Shown piece by piece: positions 44,422-52,579 of a stretch of DNA of 64,000 nucleotides (the stretch's first letter is position 1; each line of letters starts with the position of its first letter). The position numbers and the translations under genes are program-made. A model generated the notes under the pieces. It searched no databases and was not told the DNA's origin. It saw only the letters and a program-made list of their open reading frames with translations. The stretch covers positions 62,001-126,000 of the forward strand of contig JAKAWR010000001.1 of assembly GCA_021816935.1 (NCBI GenBank). Direction: 5' to 3'. This stretch comes from Actinomycetes bacterium. GTDB taxonomy: Bacteria; Actinomycetota; Acidimicrobiia; Acidimicrobiales; JAMCPL01.

Positions 44422-44528
44422 GGATCGGCTGGTGTATCCTGATGCGCAACGCGTCTTGGCCAGCTGGCCGTAGCGGGACTTGGTGCGTTGGTCGGGAACT
44501 ATTACCCTAACGACAGGTTGAGGACATA

Positions 44529-45047
44529 GTGAAGAATATCGAGGAGATTCAGGAGCCGGAGGCGGATCTGGATGACGCTGGATTGGACGACGCTGATCTT
44601 GACGCGGAGGTGGGGGAGGATTTCGAGGGCGATTTCGAAGATGGCGAATTCGGCGTCGAAGGGCCCGATGAAGAGGATCTCGCAGATGACGAAGAGGACG
44701 GGCAGCCGCTAGACGAGGGCAGTCTTAGTAAGTCGTCGTCCGTTGAGACTGGTGGAGCTGATGACATAGCTGAAGCTGGCGGGCCGTACGACGGTACCGA
44801 GGCGGATGCGGAGAGGGGCGATGATGTCGAAGTCAGCCTTGATCGAATCCTTTCGAAAAGGCTTGATTCGGGAGATGACGAGGAGGAGGGCGGGTCCGGC
44901 TTCTTCCAGGAGGATCGCGATTCGGACACGATGGAGCATGCCCTGCCCAGGCAGCCCGATGAGTTCGTGTGTCGATCATGCTTTCTCGTCAAGAACGTCG
45001 CTCAGCTCGCCGATCGTAAGCGACGGCTCTGCAAGGATTGCATCTGA
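44529..45047 (+). CDS. DUF4193 family zinc-ribbon protein with long acidic N-terminus
   Basis: This is a 172-residue protein. Its C-terminal ~35 residues, DEFVCRSCFLVKNVAQLADR then LCKDC, match the actinobacterial DUF4193 family: two CxxC knuckles, likely binding zinc. The first ~130 residues are strongly acidic (Asp/Glu-rich, few hydrophobics) and probably disordered. Most DUF4193 proteins are near 100 residues, so the acidic arm is extended. The start is GTG 44529 with GAGGAC a few bases upstream. Function is unknown, but the family is near-universal in actinobacteria. Confidence 0.8.
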   Translation: MKNIEEIQEPEADLDDAGLDDADLDAEVGEDFEGDFEDGEFGVEGPDEEDLADDEEDGQPLDEGSLSKSSSVETGGADDIAEAGGPYDGTEADAERGDDVEVSLDRILSKRLDSGDDEEEGGSGFFQEDRDSDTMEHALPRQPDEFVCRSCFLVKNVAQLADRKRRLCKDCI

Positions 45048-45217
45048 CGCGTGGCGCAGGCATTAGGATCGGCAGGAGTTACACTGGGGCGCTCAAGCGT
45101 AGGGTCCACCAAGTGGTGCGATGCTATCCGGCGAGCCCGGTGCGTCAGCTGGCCGGCGAGAGTACGCTGACTATTTGGCGAACACCACGCCAGCATTATC
45201 AGGAGGTCGCAAGCGGG

Positions 45218-45865
45218 ATGGCAAGTAAGAAGACTGCAGTGGAACGTGCGCTCGACGTGCTGGTCTACCTTCCGGTCGGTTTGGCCAAGCAAGTTAGTGA
45301 GGACATCCCCAAGCTGGAAGAACGGGGCCGGCGGGACGTCGAGTCAAGGTTGTCGAGTGCGCGCGTTATTGGGCAATTCGCCGTGCAAATGGCAAGGAAG
45401 CAGGCAGGAAAGCAGTTTGGCGATATGGCGGCCCAGGTGATCGGTGAATCCTTGGACAGGTTTGCGGCCCTGTCGCGGCTGGCCGTGCCACTGGTCTCGC
45501 CCAGGCGCGAACCGGCGAGCCCCGGCAGCACAGCAGAACGGGACGTTGGCGGCGAGAGCCACGGGGAGTCCGGCGCTTCGGAAAGGGTTCGGTCTAGTGG
45601 AGTCAGGCGGGGAGCGACCGGAACGCCCAGCGAGCCTTCAAAGATAAGAGAAAGGGCTCGATCGAACGGTTCCGGTCGGGATGTGGTCAATGTGGCAACG
45701 CTTGCTATCCCGGCGTATGACAGCCTGTCCGCTTCGCAGGTCGTAAGACGGCTAGCGGGTCTGAGTCGGGAAGAATTGAAGGCTTTGTCGGCCTATGAGG
45801 AGGGTACGCGCAAGCGGCGTACGATCCTGAGCAAAGTCGAGGAGCTGCTCAGCGGAGAGTCATGA
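45218..45865 (+). CDS. Helical actinobacterial protein with C-terminal IPxYD motif, unknown function
   Basis: This 215-residue protein has an N-terminal helical region (TAVERALDVLVYLPVGLAKQVSEDIPKL), a polar Ser/Arg/Gly-rich linker and a conserved C-terminal helical segment. The segment contains IPAYDSLSASQVVRRL, then LSREELKALSAYE. That C-terminal pattern recurs at the ends of several actinobacterial proteins of unknown or lipid-associated role, as I recall it. AGGAGG lies 11 bases before ATG 45218, deciding the start. The codon use resembles its neighbours. Confidence 0.7.
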   Translation: MASKKTAVERALDVLVYLPVGLAKQVSEDIPKLEERGRRDVESRLSSARVIGQFAVQMARKQAGKQFGDMAAQVIGESLDRFAALSRLAVPLVSPRREPASPGSTAERDVGGESHGESGASERVRSSGVRRGATGTPSEPSKIRERARSNGSGRDVVNVATLAIPAYDSLSASQVVRRLAGLSREELKALSAYEEGTRKRRTILSKVEELLSGES

Positions 45866-45890
45866 CAGCCCGCGATGTGGGTTGTGACGC

Positions 45891-46463
45891 GTGCCAGGTG
45901 GTGGGCTACGTTGTGGTCGTGAGGTGAAGGGCGGCGGCGAGCCGGTCGTGCGGCATGCGAGACCGGACCCTTCGGCTGGCGCTTGCTGTGATGTGAGCGT
46001 CCAGCGAACCCGGCCAGAGGACGCGGATGAAGTTTCTGTCCTGTGCAGGGAAGCCGTCCGGGCTATCGAGGGTCGGCGTGGGGCGGACCAACTGCTTTCG
46101 GGGAGTAGGAGGGATCTCGCAGAACGCCTGTCCTCACCAGCGGGGGTACGGGAGCTGCTTGGTGAAGGCGGAAGGATCGTCGTGTCGGGCTTCTACGCGG
46201 GGGTGGTTGCCGGATTTGCGGTCGGCTCGATCGATCCGGAGGCGACGCCACGCCGCGGGATACTGCATGGTGTGTACGTTGCGGCCGGGCTAAGGGAGCT
46301 TGGCACCGGCGGAGCCCTGCTGGAAACGATGCTACAGGTTTTCCGCGATGCGGAGTGCCAGTCAGTGGAGGCTTACTGCCTGCCCGGGGACAGGGCTACA
46401 AAGAGGCTTCTCGAGGCGGCCGGCATGACGGCAAAACTGCTGACGGTGGCAACTGCGTTGTGA
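45891..46463 (+). CDS. GNAT-family N-acetyltransferase
   Basis: This is a 190-residue product with one acetyltransferase domain. It has the N-terminal strand-helix VSVQRTRPEDADEVSVLCREA, the central beta-hairpin AGFAVGSIDP, and the acetyl-CoA-binding region LHGVYVAAGLRELGTGGALLE. YCLPGDRATKRLLEAAGM near the end is typical. The start is uncertain: GTG codons at 45891, 45948 and 45993 are all in frame, and the domain itself starts just after 45993. The substrate is unknown. Confidence 0.8.
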   Translation: MPGGGLRCGREVKGGGEPVVRHARPDPSAGACCDVSVQRTRPEDADEVSVLCREAVRAIEGRRGADQLLSGSRRDLAERLSSPAGVRELLGEGGRIVVSGFYAGVVAGFAVGSIDPEATPRRGILHGVYVAAGLRELGTGGALLETMLQVFRDAECQSVEAYCLPGDRATKRLLEAAGMTAKLLTVATAL

Positions 46464-46557
46464 TGCCCGTACCCTCCAAGCGGGGGAGTGTCGCCGAGGA
46501 TTACCATGAATGAGATCGGCAGGTCCGGGCGGGCGGTGGGCGTAAGCAGAGCAGGTC

Positions 46558-47847
46558 TCAGCCTGCCGACTTGACCGGCGGCGGCGGCATTGCCATGCCG
46601 AGCAGCTTGGCGAGGCCGGGCACCACACCAGCGTAACGGCGTGCGAATGAGACCATGGCGGCCGAAGGCGAAGGGGGCAATCCCGCCGGATGGACGTTCC
46701 GGTGGACAGGCGAGGATACGACGGCAGCGAGAAGCTCCATCCAGGTGGGCTCGCTGGCGTCGGGAGACAGCGCCTCAGAGGCAGCTGTTGCGAGCTTTAT
46801 GGCCAGGTCTGCCGGCACGCGTGAGCCTCGGTCGGGGGGGCTGGCCGAGGCTCGTAACGCTTCGAGCGTTTCACCCTTCTTTAAGAGGTTGCCGATCCTT
46901 CCCTCCCAGGATCGTCGCAAGGCTGCAACGCGATCGGTGAGGAGCCTGGAGAACTCCGCTGCGATGGCCGCGGCGTCCTCGTCCAGTTGCAGCTGGGAAG
47001 CCGCAGATACGATTGAACGCAGGTCGTGGAGGGGGCAGGTCTTTCCCAGGGTTCTTGCCGTTTCGGCACGGTCCTTCCAGGATGCGAGGTTGACTGAGGG
47101 TAGCAGTTCTTCGGCAAGCGATAGAATCGGCTCAGGTGCTATTGCCGGCCTGCCGTCCCTGAGCGCAGCGGCGCTTTGTTCGGCGAGGCGGTTCCGGACA
47201 GCGGGGATACCTCCGCGGATCAACTCCTCGGCGATAGGGATATGTTCCACACTGAGCTGCGCCAAGAACTTGTCCCTGTGGACCGTCGATATCGGACGGG
47301 CAACTGGCCGGCCCTCGCCGCTGCCCCGCGTGGTAGGGGCGCGGCGGCTAGCCGGATCGCCGGGAACGTCACGGGACCGGGAGCGAGAGGCGTCGTGGGA
47401 GGTTCCGCGAGCCGCATGGGATCCCGCAGCGCCGGCCGCAGTACGTCTCCTGGAGCGTTGGTCGTCCTGCGCGCTTCCCGCCGTGCGCCTTCCCCATCGT
47501 TCGTGGCGATCGGAGTCGCCTGTGTCGCCGTGCGCTCTATCGTGGGAGCGGCCGGGCTGTTCGCGGGTCGAGACGTCCTGCGACGGCCGGGGGCGCGATC
47601 CGAGTATCTCGAAAGGCTCACCGCGAGATGACGCCTGCGCAGAGGCCACTATCGGTAGGAGCCTAGTCAGCTCAACGCTGTCGATGGCGGTCTCCATCTC
47701 CGCTCTGAATCGGGAGCCAGGTTGCGCTCCGTCGGGGACCAAGTCTGCGATGACTTCGCCGCGGGGTTCTCGCGCGTCGGCGACGCGCCAGGTCCATGAC
47801 CCATCGTCTCGTCGTCCTGTGAGTAGTATTTCTACGGTCCTGGCCAT
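46558..47847 (-). CDS. Conserved-looking bipartite protein, unknown function
   Basis: This 429-residue protein has three parts. The N-terminal ~85 residues look like a small beta-barrel (ARTVEILLTGRRDDGSWTW, GEVIADLVPDGAQPGSRFRA). A ~120-residue Arg/Ser/Gly-rich disordered region follows. The helical C-terminal ~210 residues start at DKFLAQLSVEHIPIAEELI. A long open frame on the opposite strand is a mirror of the GC-rich codons and lacks any motif. The start codon ATG 47847 lies 10 bases after TAACTT. No family is recognised; nucleic-acid binding is only a guess from the basic linker. Confidence 0.65.
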   Translation of the reverse strand: MARTVEILLTGRRDDGSWTWRVADAREPRGEVIADLVPDGAQPGSRFRAEMETAIDSVELTRLLPIVASAQASSRGEPFEILGSRPRPSQDVSTREQPGRSHDRAHGDTGDSDRHERWGRRTAGSAQDDQRSRRRTAAGAAGSHAARGTSHDASRSRSRDVPGDPASRRAPTTRGSGEGRPVARPISTVHRDKFLAQLSVEHIPIAEELIRGGIPAVRNRLAEQSAAALRDGRPAIAPEPILSLAEELLPSVNLASWKDRAETARTLGKTCPLHDLRSIVSAASQLQLDEDAAAIAAEFSRLLTDRVAALRRSWEGRIGNLLKKGETLEALRASASPPDRGSRVPADLAIKLATAASEALSPDASEPTWMELLAAVVSSPVHRNVHPAGLPPSPSAAMVSFARRYAGVVPGLAKLLGMAMPPPPVKSAG

Positions 47848-48146
47848 GTGCGCTTACAAGTTAGCCCATTCAGGGCCATTCCGTCATAACGGGAATTCCA
47901 GAGCGGCGCCAACCCTGCCGCTTGCCCGATGCCGCTGTTCTGGCAATACGATACCAGGCCCACCGTTGACGATGCTTCCGAGATAGCCGCGTTGCTGGCA
48001 TCGTGCGTTTGTTACCGTTCCGTTCACTGGTCCTCCGTCTCCTCGTTCTCCCTCGTGTTGCTGGCGCTTACTCGTTTGCGCCAGGGTGCGTTTGACGGTG
48101 CTCTAAGAGAACGCTGCGCCTGCGTCGCCAGGTCGAAGAGGTGCCG
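47848..48146. other. Intergenic region upstream of the HtrA gene
   Basis: This is the first part of a 458-base gap. TGTTAC (48010-48015) and CGTTCA (48021-48026), offset by 11 bases, resemble a further degenerate pair of the phased repeats described at 48147. A minus-strand frame of 85 codons (48024-48281) would give a polar helical peptide, but it has no Shine-Dalgarno and crosses the repeat array, so I do not call it. Confidence 0.4.
47858..47863 (-). promoter_or_regulatory. Possible -10 TAACTT for the gene at 46558-47847
   Basis: TAACTT lies 10 bases before ATG 47847 on the minus strand, giving at most a very short leader. Confidence 0.3.
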
Positions 48147-48183
48147 TGTTATGAGATTGTTAAGCTGTGTTACCTGCTTGTTA
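48147..48183 (+). promoter_or_regulatory. Four phased TGTTA direct repeats (operator array)
   Basis: TGTTA occurs at 48147, 48158, 48168 and 48179: exact copies with periods of 11, 10 and 11 bases, so all face the same side of the helix. The array lies 123 bases before the start of the HtrA-like protease. Tandem half-sites with ~11-base period are the usual target form of OmpR/PhoB/PhoP response regulators. Confidence 0.75.
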
Positions 48184-48305
48184 AGAAACGCTTCCTGCAG
48201 GGAGGTTCGGCTTGAACGGCCGGTAGGCTCGTTGTTGAGCTGGCTGCGCCGTGAGCGCAGAATGGAGCGGATCCGGCTCATGAGTTAGCTAGGAGGCTAT
48301 AGGCA

Positions 48306-50330
48306 ATGAGCAACGAGCTTTCGGGAACTGAAAACGAGAACTGGGCAGGAGCCCGAGATGTACCAAATGATATCCGGAGCGCGTCGGTCGCTGACAGGGC
48401 GGGCGAAGCGGGCGAAGGTAAGGCCGGGCGCGGCGAGGATCGGGATGGTGGTGCTGCCGGTAGCGAACGGGTAGAGCGCGGTCAGCATAGTGCTGGAGAG
48501 AGGGTGGTGCGGAGATTCGCGATGCCTGGCGGCGGGCACGGCATAGAGGGTCCGGAGGTTAACCGGGAATGGCGCTCGCAGGAGCCGGTGCCGGTTGGTA
48601 CCGGAGCGGCTGAAGCCCACTTTACCGGACCAACCCAGCGGGATGAAGGCAGCTCGGGACCTCTTGGCGTTAATCGGGTCGGTGCTGCTCCGGATTCCGG
48701 AAAGCAGGGGCAAGGTTTCCAGGGAGCCCCGTGGAATACGGGAAATGTGCCGGAGGATCGTGGCAGCCTACAGGGCGCCTTCGGCGATAGGCCTGCATGG
48801 ATAGCGGCAGATCCTCAGGGACTTCAGGACTGGCAGCCGGAGGAGCGGCAGAGCGGGTGGCAGCAGGGCACGGGCTGGAACGGCGGCCCTGGCGAGGGAG
48901 GCCCGTCGAGAGCTGAGTTGCACGGCGGACTGGCATGGGAACCAGCCGATGCCGGCGCGCCCTGGGACTACCCGGCAGGTGTCGGAGTCACTGCCGGGGC
49001 TTCGGGCGGCGATGGCGGCACGTGGCAGTATCCGGGCCACGCGGGGCAATGGGACCCGCCGGGGGCGGGGATGCCCGGTTCATCGGGGGCGTACGGCGGA
49101 GGAGCGGGGGGGCGCCCGTTCGGCCAGGGAGCCGGGTCCAAGTCGTCGGGCATGAAAATCGGGATTCTCTTGGTCGTGGCGGCACTTATTGGCGGCCTTG
49201 TCGGCGCCGTGACGGTAGCAGTGTCGAGAGGGTCCTCTAGTGGTGGTAACAGAACCGTTTACGTCAGCAAGGGGGGAGCGGGACCGGCGCTGCTGGCGTC
49301 CGGGGCACAGATACCGACAATCGTTCAGAAGCTCATGCCTGCCGTGGTGGGCATCAAGGCCCAGCAGGTTAGCCAGAACATCCAGCAACTGCCCTACGGA
49401 ATCGGCGGTGGAGGGGGCAGCGGTAATCCCTTTGGGAGCCAGGTTGCTACGGTGGAAGGCTCGGGGATGATCATCAGTCCGGGGGGCGAAGTCGTTACCA
49501 ATAACCACGTGATCGAGGGAGATACGAACATTACCGTCACGCTGTACGGGTCGACAAAGTCGTTCCCGGCGAGGGTGATCGGAGCGGATCCGACCGACGA
49601 CGTAGCGTTGTTGCAGATCGAGAACGCCCCCGGGAACCTTCCGACGGTCACCTTCGGCAGTTCGACATCGCTTCAGGTTGGTGACGCAGTGATCGCGATC
49701 GGCAACGCTCTCGGCCTTTCACTGTCGAGCCCGACTGTGACATCGGGAATTGTGTCAGCGCTCAACCGATCCGTACAGGCAGGATCCGGGAGCGGGGTGG
49801 TTGCGAGCGAATCGCTGTCGAATATGATCCAGACGGATGCGGCGATCAACTCCGGGAACTCCGGCGGGCCGCTTGTCGACTCCGAGGGCCAGGTCATCGG
49901 GATGAATACTGCCGTAGCGGGTTCGTCGGCCGGGAATGCACCCGCCGAGAACATCGGCTTCGCTATTCCGTCCGCGCAGATCCTCGATTTGCTGCCGCAG
50001 TTGAGGAAGGGTGGCACCCAAGGGACATCGCATGCCTACCTCGGTGTCTATATGACCGACGACACGTCGCAGGTGCAGCAGGCTTACGGCCTGGTGCCGA
50101 GCGCGGGGGCTCTTGTGACACAGGTGGTTGCCGGATCGCCGGCGTCATCGGCGGGGTTGCAGGCGGGTGACGTCATAGTGGCGGTGAACGGCAAGGCGGT
50201 GAGGTCCGCGTCAGATCTGCAGGTCGACATCCAATCCCGGAAACCTGGAGACAGCGTTACGCTGACCCTATGGCGCGGGCAGGAGAAGCTGAAGGTGAGC
50301 GTAACCCTGGCATCCAGCCCAATCGGCTGA
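48306..50330 (+). CDS. HtrA/DegP-like membrane-anchored serine protease with PDZ domain
   Basis: This 674-residue protein has a long disordered Gly/Pro/Gln-rich cytoplasmic arm (1-280) and one transmembrane helix (~283-307, KIGILLVVAALIGGLVGAV). A trypsin-like domain follows with His401 (NNHVIEG), Asp432 (PTDDVALLQI) and Ser519 (NSGNSGGPL), then a C-terminal PDZ domain (~575-665; QVVAGSPASSAGLQAGDVI). All catalytic residues are intact. AGGAGG lies 9 bases before the ATG. It is probably an extracytoplasmic quality-control protease (PepD-like). The phased TGTTA array upstream suggests control by a response regulator. A hairpin overlaps the stop. Confidence 0.93.
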   Translation: MSNELSGTENENWAGARDVPNDIRSASVADRAGEAGEGKAGRGEDRDGGAAGSERVERGQHSAGERVVRRFAMPGGGHGIEGPEVNREWRSQEPVPVGTGAAEAHFTGPTQRDEGSSGPLGVNRVGAAPDSGKQGQGFQGAPWNTGNVPEDRGSLQGAFGDRPAWIAADPQGLQDWQPEERQSGWQQGTGWNGGPGEGGPSRAELHGGLAWEPADAGAPWDYPAGVGVTAGASGGDGGTWQYPGHAGQWDPPGAGMPGSSGAYGGGAGGRPFGQGAGSKSSGMKIGILLVVAALIGGLVGAVTVAVSRGSSSGGNRTVYVSKGGAGPALLASGAQIPTIVQKLMPAVVGIKAQQVSQNIQQLPYGIGGGGGSGNPFGSQVATVEGSGMIISPGGEVVTNNHVIEGDTNITVTLYGSTKSFPARVIGADPTDDVALLQIENAPGNLPTVTFGSSTSLQVGDAVIAIGNALGLSLSSPTVTSGIVSALNRSVQAGSGSGVVASESLSNMIQTDAAINSGNSGGPLVDSEGQVIGMNTAVAGSSAGNAPAENIGFAIPSAQILDLLPQLRKGGTQGTSHAYLGVYMTDDTSQVQQAYGLVPSAGALVTQVVAGSPASSAGLQAGDVIVAVNGKAVRSASDLQVDIQSRKPGDSVTLTLWRGQEKLKVSVTLASSPIG

Positions 50331-50351
50331 TGGGCTCGGCCGCCCGTCAGC
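50326..50351 (+). terminator. Hairpin overlapping the stop of the HtrA gene
   Basis: GCTGATGGGC and GCCCGTCAGC form a 10-bp stem with one G-U pair and a 6-base loop. It is followed by a weak T-rich stretch (ATCTTT). Confidence 0.5.
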
Positions 50352-50565
50352 GGCTCGATCTTTGACCGGTTGCTCCAGCTGGGCTGCCGATGCAGGGTGG
50401 GTCATGGTCGGTCGGTGACGATGCACCCGGACCAACGGGCCTGCTGGGCTTCCGGCCTGGGTAGGCGTTGACTCGGAGGTCAGAGCGCGTCGTTCCCTTG
50501 TCCCCGGTGGATGTGCTCTAAGCGCTTCCGCTGGGTGCGCCGGGTGAGTCCAGCGCGCTGGAGGC

Positions 50566-50571
50566 TAAGCT
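50566..50571 (+). promoter_or_regulatory. -10 hexamer TAAGCT for the acyl-CoA synthetase gene
   Basis: TAAGCT lies 7 bases before ATG 50579, without a Shine-Dalgarno. Confidence 0.45.
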
Positions 50572-50578
50572 ACGCAGC

Positions 50579-52240
50579 ATGTATCCGGGGACGCACGCAC
50601 AAAATACGCCCGAGAAGCCCGCCCTCATCATGGGCGGAAGTGGGGAAGTGGTTACGTATGGCGAGTTGGACGAGAGGTCTAATCGTCTCGCCCGGCTCTG
50701 GTACGAGCGGGGTCTCCGGCGAGGCGACCACGTGGCGATCTTCATGGAGAACCACCAGCGCTACATGGAGGTCGTCTGGGCGGCCCTGCGATCGGGACTG
50801 TACATAACCCCGATCAGCTCGATCCTCGGTGCGGGCGAGGTAGCTTACATCCTCGAAGACTCTGGAGCGAGGTGTCTCGTCACCTCGGCGGCGAGGCTGG
50901 AGGTTGCCGCCGAGGCAATAGCGAAGGCGCAGCGCGTCGAGCAATTGCTGGTTGCCGGTGCGCCGGGTGCCCTGGATACGGCGGGCCGGCTCAAGGGCGT
51001 AGGCGGTGCCCCGACCGTGGCCGGTGATCCCGTCCGGAATGGCGAGGCGGGTACCGAGGGCGGCCGGGCGTATTGGCCGGCTGGCCGCGTGGCGTCGTAC
51101 GAGGAAGCCCTTGCTGCATCATCGGCGGAGAGGCTTCCGGAAGAGCCGGCGGGCGATATCATGCTCTACAGCTCGGGTACGACGGGCCGGCCCAAGGGCG
51201 TGGAGCACCCGCTGCGGCCGGGAGCGATAACGGACGGGTCCGCGTCAGCCCTCCTGCTTGGCGGCGTGTTCGGTTTCAATGCCTCCGACGTCTATCTGTC
51301 GCCGGCGCCGGTTTACCACTCGGCGCCGAGCCGGTTCTGTGTTGGGGTGCAGAGCCTTGGTGGGACGATCGTGATGATGGAGAAGTTTGATCCGGAGCAG
51401 GCGTTGACTCTCATCTCGCGCTACAAGGTGACGACATCACAGTGGGTACCGACGATGTTCATCCGAATGCTCCGGTTGGCAGAAGAGACCCGCAACGATG
51501 CGGATGTGTCGTCAATGAGGGTTGCGATACACGCAGCCGCTCCGTGCCCCGTCGAGGTGAAGCAGCGGATGATGGATTGGTGGGGACCTGTCATCTGGGA
51601 GTACTACGCCGGTACCGAGGTAAACGGCTTCTGTCTCGTAAAACCGGAGGAGTGGCTTGCCCGGCCGGGGACCGTGGGCAGGCCGATTATCGGAACGCTC
51701 CATATTCTTGATGAGGCCGGAGAGGAGTTGCCTGCCGGCGAGCCCGGTACGATATATTTTGCCGACGGTATGGCTTACTCATATCACAATGACCCCGAGA
51801 AGACCCAGGAGGCTCAGGACCCGTTGGGTCACGGCTGGACCACTATCGGCGACATGGGCTACGTCGACGAGGGAGGCTGGCTCTTTCTAACAGACCGGAA
51901 GGCGTTCATGATCATCTCCGGCGGTGTGAACATCTATCCGCAGGAAGTCGAGAACCTGCTCGCAACCCATCCAAAGGTTGAGGACGTCGCCGTGATCGGG
52001 GTGCCCAACGAGGAGATGGGCGAGGAGGTGAAGGCGGTGGTACAGCCGGTCGACTGGTCGGAGGCAGGCCCAGTTCTAGCAGAAGAGTTGGTAGCCTTCT
52101 GCCGGAAGAGCCTGGCCGGCTACAAGTGTCCCAAGTCTGTGGATTTCGAGCGGGAGCTGCCCCGGAGCGACGCAGGCAAGCTCTACAAGCGCATGGTTCG
52201 AGATCGGTACTGGAAGGACCACGCGACCCGTATCGCGTGA
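50579..52240 (+). CDS. Acyl-CoA synthetase (AMP-forming)
   Basis: This 553-residue adenylate-forming enzyme activates a carboxylic acid as acyl-AMP, then as the CoA thioester. It has the P-loop LYSSGTTGRPKGVEH, the adenine-binding EYYAGTEVNGF, the hinge LTDRKAFMIISGGVNIYPQEVE, and the C-terminal catalytic Lys in RSDAGKLYKRM. A Gly/Ala-rich insert of ~30 residues lies before the P-loop. It is a monocistronic unit with its own leaderless promoter. The chain length of the acid cannot be told. Confidence 0.92.
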   Translation: MYPGTHAQNTPEKPALIMGGSGEVVTYGELDERSNRLARLWYERGLRRGDHVAIFMENHQRYMEVVWAALRSGLYITPISSILGAGEVAYILEDSGARCLVTSAARLEVAAEAIAKAQRVEQLLVAGAPGALDTAGRLKGVGGAPTVAGDPVRNGEAGTEGGRAYWPAGRVASYEEALAASSAERLPEEPAGDIMLYSSGTTGRPKGVEHPLRPGAITDGSASALLLGGVFGFNASDVYLSPAPVYHSAPSRFCVGVQSLGGTIVMMEKFDPEQALTLISRYKVTTSQWVPTMFIRMLRLAEETRNDADVSSMRVAIHAAAPCPVEVKQRMMDWWGPVIWEYYAGTEVNGFCLVKPEEWLARPGTVGRPIIGTLHILDEAGEELPAGEPGTIYFADGMAYSYHNDPEKTQEAQDPLGHGWTTIGDMGYVDEGGWLFLTDRKAFMIISGGVNIYPQEVENLLATHPKVEDVAVIGVPNEEMGEEVKAVVQPVDWSEAGPVLAEELVAFCRKSLAGYKCPKSVDFERELPRSDAGKLYKRMVRDRYWKDHATRIA

Positions 52241-52579
52241 GAGGCCGTTGCTGGCTCGCTGGCTGAGCCTCCTGTGCGGGCTACATAGGCGAAGGGCCCG
52301 TGGAGAATGCTGATGGAGTTTCCTCGGGGGCCCACATCCGGGTGACGTAATAACCTGCGACTTCAGCTTCGACGCAACTTCGCGTGAGCTATATAGATGG
52401 GAACACGCGATCAATGCAAGAGTTGCCGAGCACCGACGGCCCGTTGAGTTACCGGACGACGTTGCTAGAGAAGTTCGGCACGACCTCGAAAAAGGGGATC
52501 GTCCCTGGTGGTTGCAGGGCCAGTTCCGAAGCGAACTCGTCTGGCGCCGATAATAGATATTATGTTAAGTGGAGACGGG
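52241..52579. other. Intergenic region, convergent genes, with an AT-rich palindrome
   Basis: This is 339 bases between the ends of the acyl-CoA synthetase and MFS genes. The only notable element is ATAATA-GA-TATTAT (52550-52563), an AT-rich inverted repeat in GC-rich surroundings, 17 bases after the MFS stop. No gene is supported. Confidence 0.4.

Noticed and set aside
44485-44519. GGAAC-N17-GTT before the DUF4193 gene, similar to an ECF sigma promoter
   Set aside because: It is a single short match with a degenerate consensus. The implied transcript start would fall almost on the start codon, where a Shine-Dalgarno-like GAGGAC is already present.
46655-47986. A 443-codon open frame on the plus strand opposite the gene at 46558-47847
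   Set aside because: It is a low-complexity Ser/Arg/Ala translation with no motif, a mirror of GC-rich codons. The minus-strand frame has ordered domains and a plausible start.
48024-48281. An 85-codon minus-strand frame giving a polar helical peptide
   Set aside because: It has no Shine-Dalgarno or -10 element and crosses the phased TGTTA array and the HtrA leader. It could still be real, but the evidence is too thin.
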